Below, piece after piece: positions 63,347 through 64,000 of a DNA stretch of 64,000 nt (its first letter is position 1; every line of letters begins with the position of its first letter). Location of the stretch: contig OX419761.1 in assembly GCA_948567375.1 (NCBI GenBank), positions 59,584,501-59,648,500 on the forward strand, written 5' to 3'. The position numbers and the translations under genes are program-made. Under the pieces are notes generated by a model. It had not been told where the DNA came from and made no database searches. It worked only from the letters and a program-made list of their open reading frames with translations. This DNA comes from Lunularia cruciata (taxonomy: Eukaryota > Streptophyta > Marchantiopsida > Lunulariales > Lunulariaceae).

Positions 63347-64000
63347 TTTGAGCACTCTCCCTTCTCATAATTGCTCTCAACTTCATCTATAGATGTTATT
63401 CCCTTACCTTTGTTTGGATTAGGAGCCACTTGGGTTTCACTACCTCCCTCTTTCCTTCTATTTGCTCCCTCATAACCCCTTCCTCCATGGTAAGTGGAAT
63501 TTGGGCAATTCTTTTGGATATGGCCTCTTCCTACACAACCAAAACAATTTTTATCATAGAAATTATTGGCTGGTTGGCCTCCTCTATATGGATAACTCCT
63601 AGGTACTCTCCATACATTCTAATCCACCTCTCTCTTCTCCCATAGTTGCACCACATTGATTTTGAGATCTGCAAGTTGTTCTATGATGGTTTGAAGTGGA
63701 TCTTTTGGTGGAGGTGCAAGAATTGAAGCAACTACTACTTGTGATGCAACCCTTGCCACCAAAGTACTAGAAGTTCCACCATACTTGTAGCCTTGAGGAG
63801 GATGCACAACCTCCTTCACCACCAAATCACTCTCATCCCCTTCCAAACTCTCCTCCATACAAATTATGATCTTGATAGCTTCAACCTTGGAAGAAGGTTT
63901 CTTATATCTCACCTTGCTTCTAATTTGTGGTCTCAATCCTCCCACAAAATTCTTTTTCAGCATAGCTCCTATGCCAATCATAGTAGTCTCCACGTCATCC
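63347..64000 (-). pseudogene. T2 gag with zinc knuckle, continues beyond the window
   Basis: 63993-63619 encodes MIGIGAMLKKNFVGGLRPQI, YKKPSSKVEAIKIIICMEES, LADLKINVVQLWEKREVD. The nucleocapsid knuckle CFGCVGRGHIQKNC lies at 63505-63546, complete. A basic linker GGSETQVAPNPNKGKGITSI follows. It is a continuous match to T1 gag and to the T2 linker cut at 55231. Confidence 0.85.

Larger units (their letters stand above)
47325..64000 (-). mobile_element. Tat/Athila-like Ty3/gypsy element T2 with nested insertions
   Basis: Minus-strand pieces 47325-48282, 52077-55231 and 63347-64000 join into one element when XF and G1b are removed: LTR, integrase, RNase H, RT, protease and gag from left to right. 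It parallels T1 (15837-20880). The right end is outside the window. T2 is slightly better kept than T1 (intact zinc knuckle, F-N-D-D in RT) but is also broken by stops. Confidence 0.85.

Noticed and set aside
1-64000. tRNA, rRNA or other RNA genes
   Set aside because: The tRNA-like words found are only primer-binding sites next to LTRs; no cloverleaf-sized gene was recognised by eye.

Overview
The window looks like an intergenic stretch of a very large, repeat-dominated plant nuclear genome. It is AT-rich, packed with nested Ty3/gypsy LTR retrotransposons of plant type (chromodomain chromoviruses, a Tat/Athila-like lineage and a PHD-finger lineage), and uses plant-style primer-binding sites matching initiator tRNA-Met. 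I found no intact host gene, RNA gene or CRISPR array. The species cannot be fixed from the sequence; a gymnosperm- or fern-like giant genome is my guess. Nearly every coding region is a relic broken by stops and frameshifts.

Names used here: G1 and G2 are two chromodomain gypsy families (copies G1a, G1b, G1c; G2a = left copy, G2b = right copy). G3 is a gypsy element with a PHD finger. T1 and T2 are two copies of a Tat/Athila-like gypsy. X is an unfamiliar 1.7-3.8 kb family with six copies (XA-XF). Z is a repeat that probably forms the LTRs of G3.

Layout: 1-1717 XA (-), inserted in G2a (1718-5404, -). 5405-6658 plus-strand gypsy relic. 6659-about 22735 T1 (-); its 3' LTR is interrupted by XB (7319-15836, -), which is itself interrupted by G1a (7439-14058, +, two LTRs, TSD CTTGG). 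22736-35477 G3 (-) between Z copies, interrupted by XC (30334-34095, +, TSD CTTTG). 35478-38330 repeat-poor stretch and an unidentified coiled-coil ORF relic (-) with a minisatellite. 38331-about 47034 G1c (-), interrupted by XD (40692-44445) and XE (45285-46994). About 47035-47300 Z fragment. About 47325-64000 T2 (-), interrupted by XF (48283-52076, TSD AGAGA) and by G1b (55232-63346, TSD TTTCA/TTTGA); G1b's own 5' LTR is interrupted by G2b (55893-61453, +, TSD ATAAT).

The most interesting content is family X: TG...CA termini, 5-bp target duplications, no internal terminal repeats and no polymerase, but one long ORF encoding a conserved N-terminal domain, a charged region and a long coiled coil, plus a conserved TATA-like box about 660-680 bp from the 3' end. 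It may be a giant solo LTR that carries a gene, or an unusual non-autonomous element. Also notable are B3-like small ORFs between the 5' LTR and gag of both chromovirus families, perfect heat-shock-element arrays in the G2 LTR, and the PHD finger on the G3 integrase.
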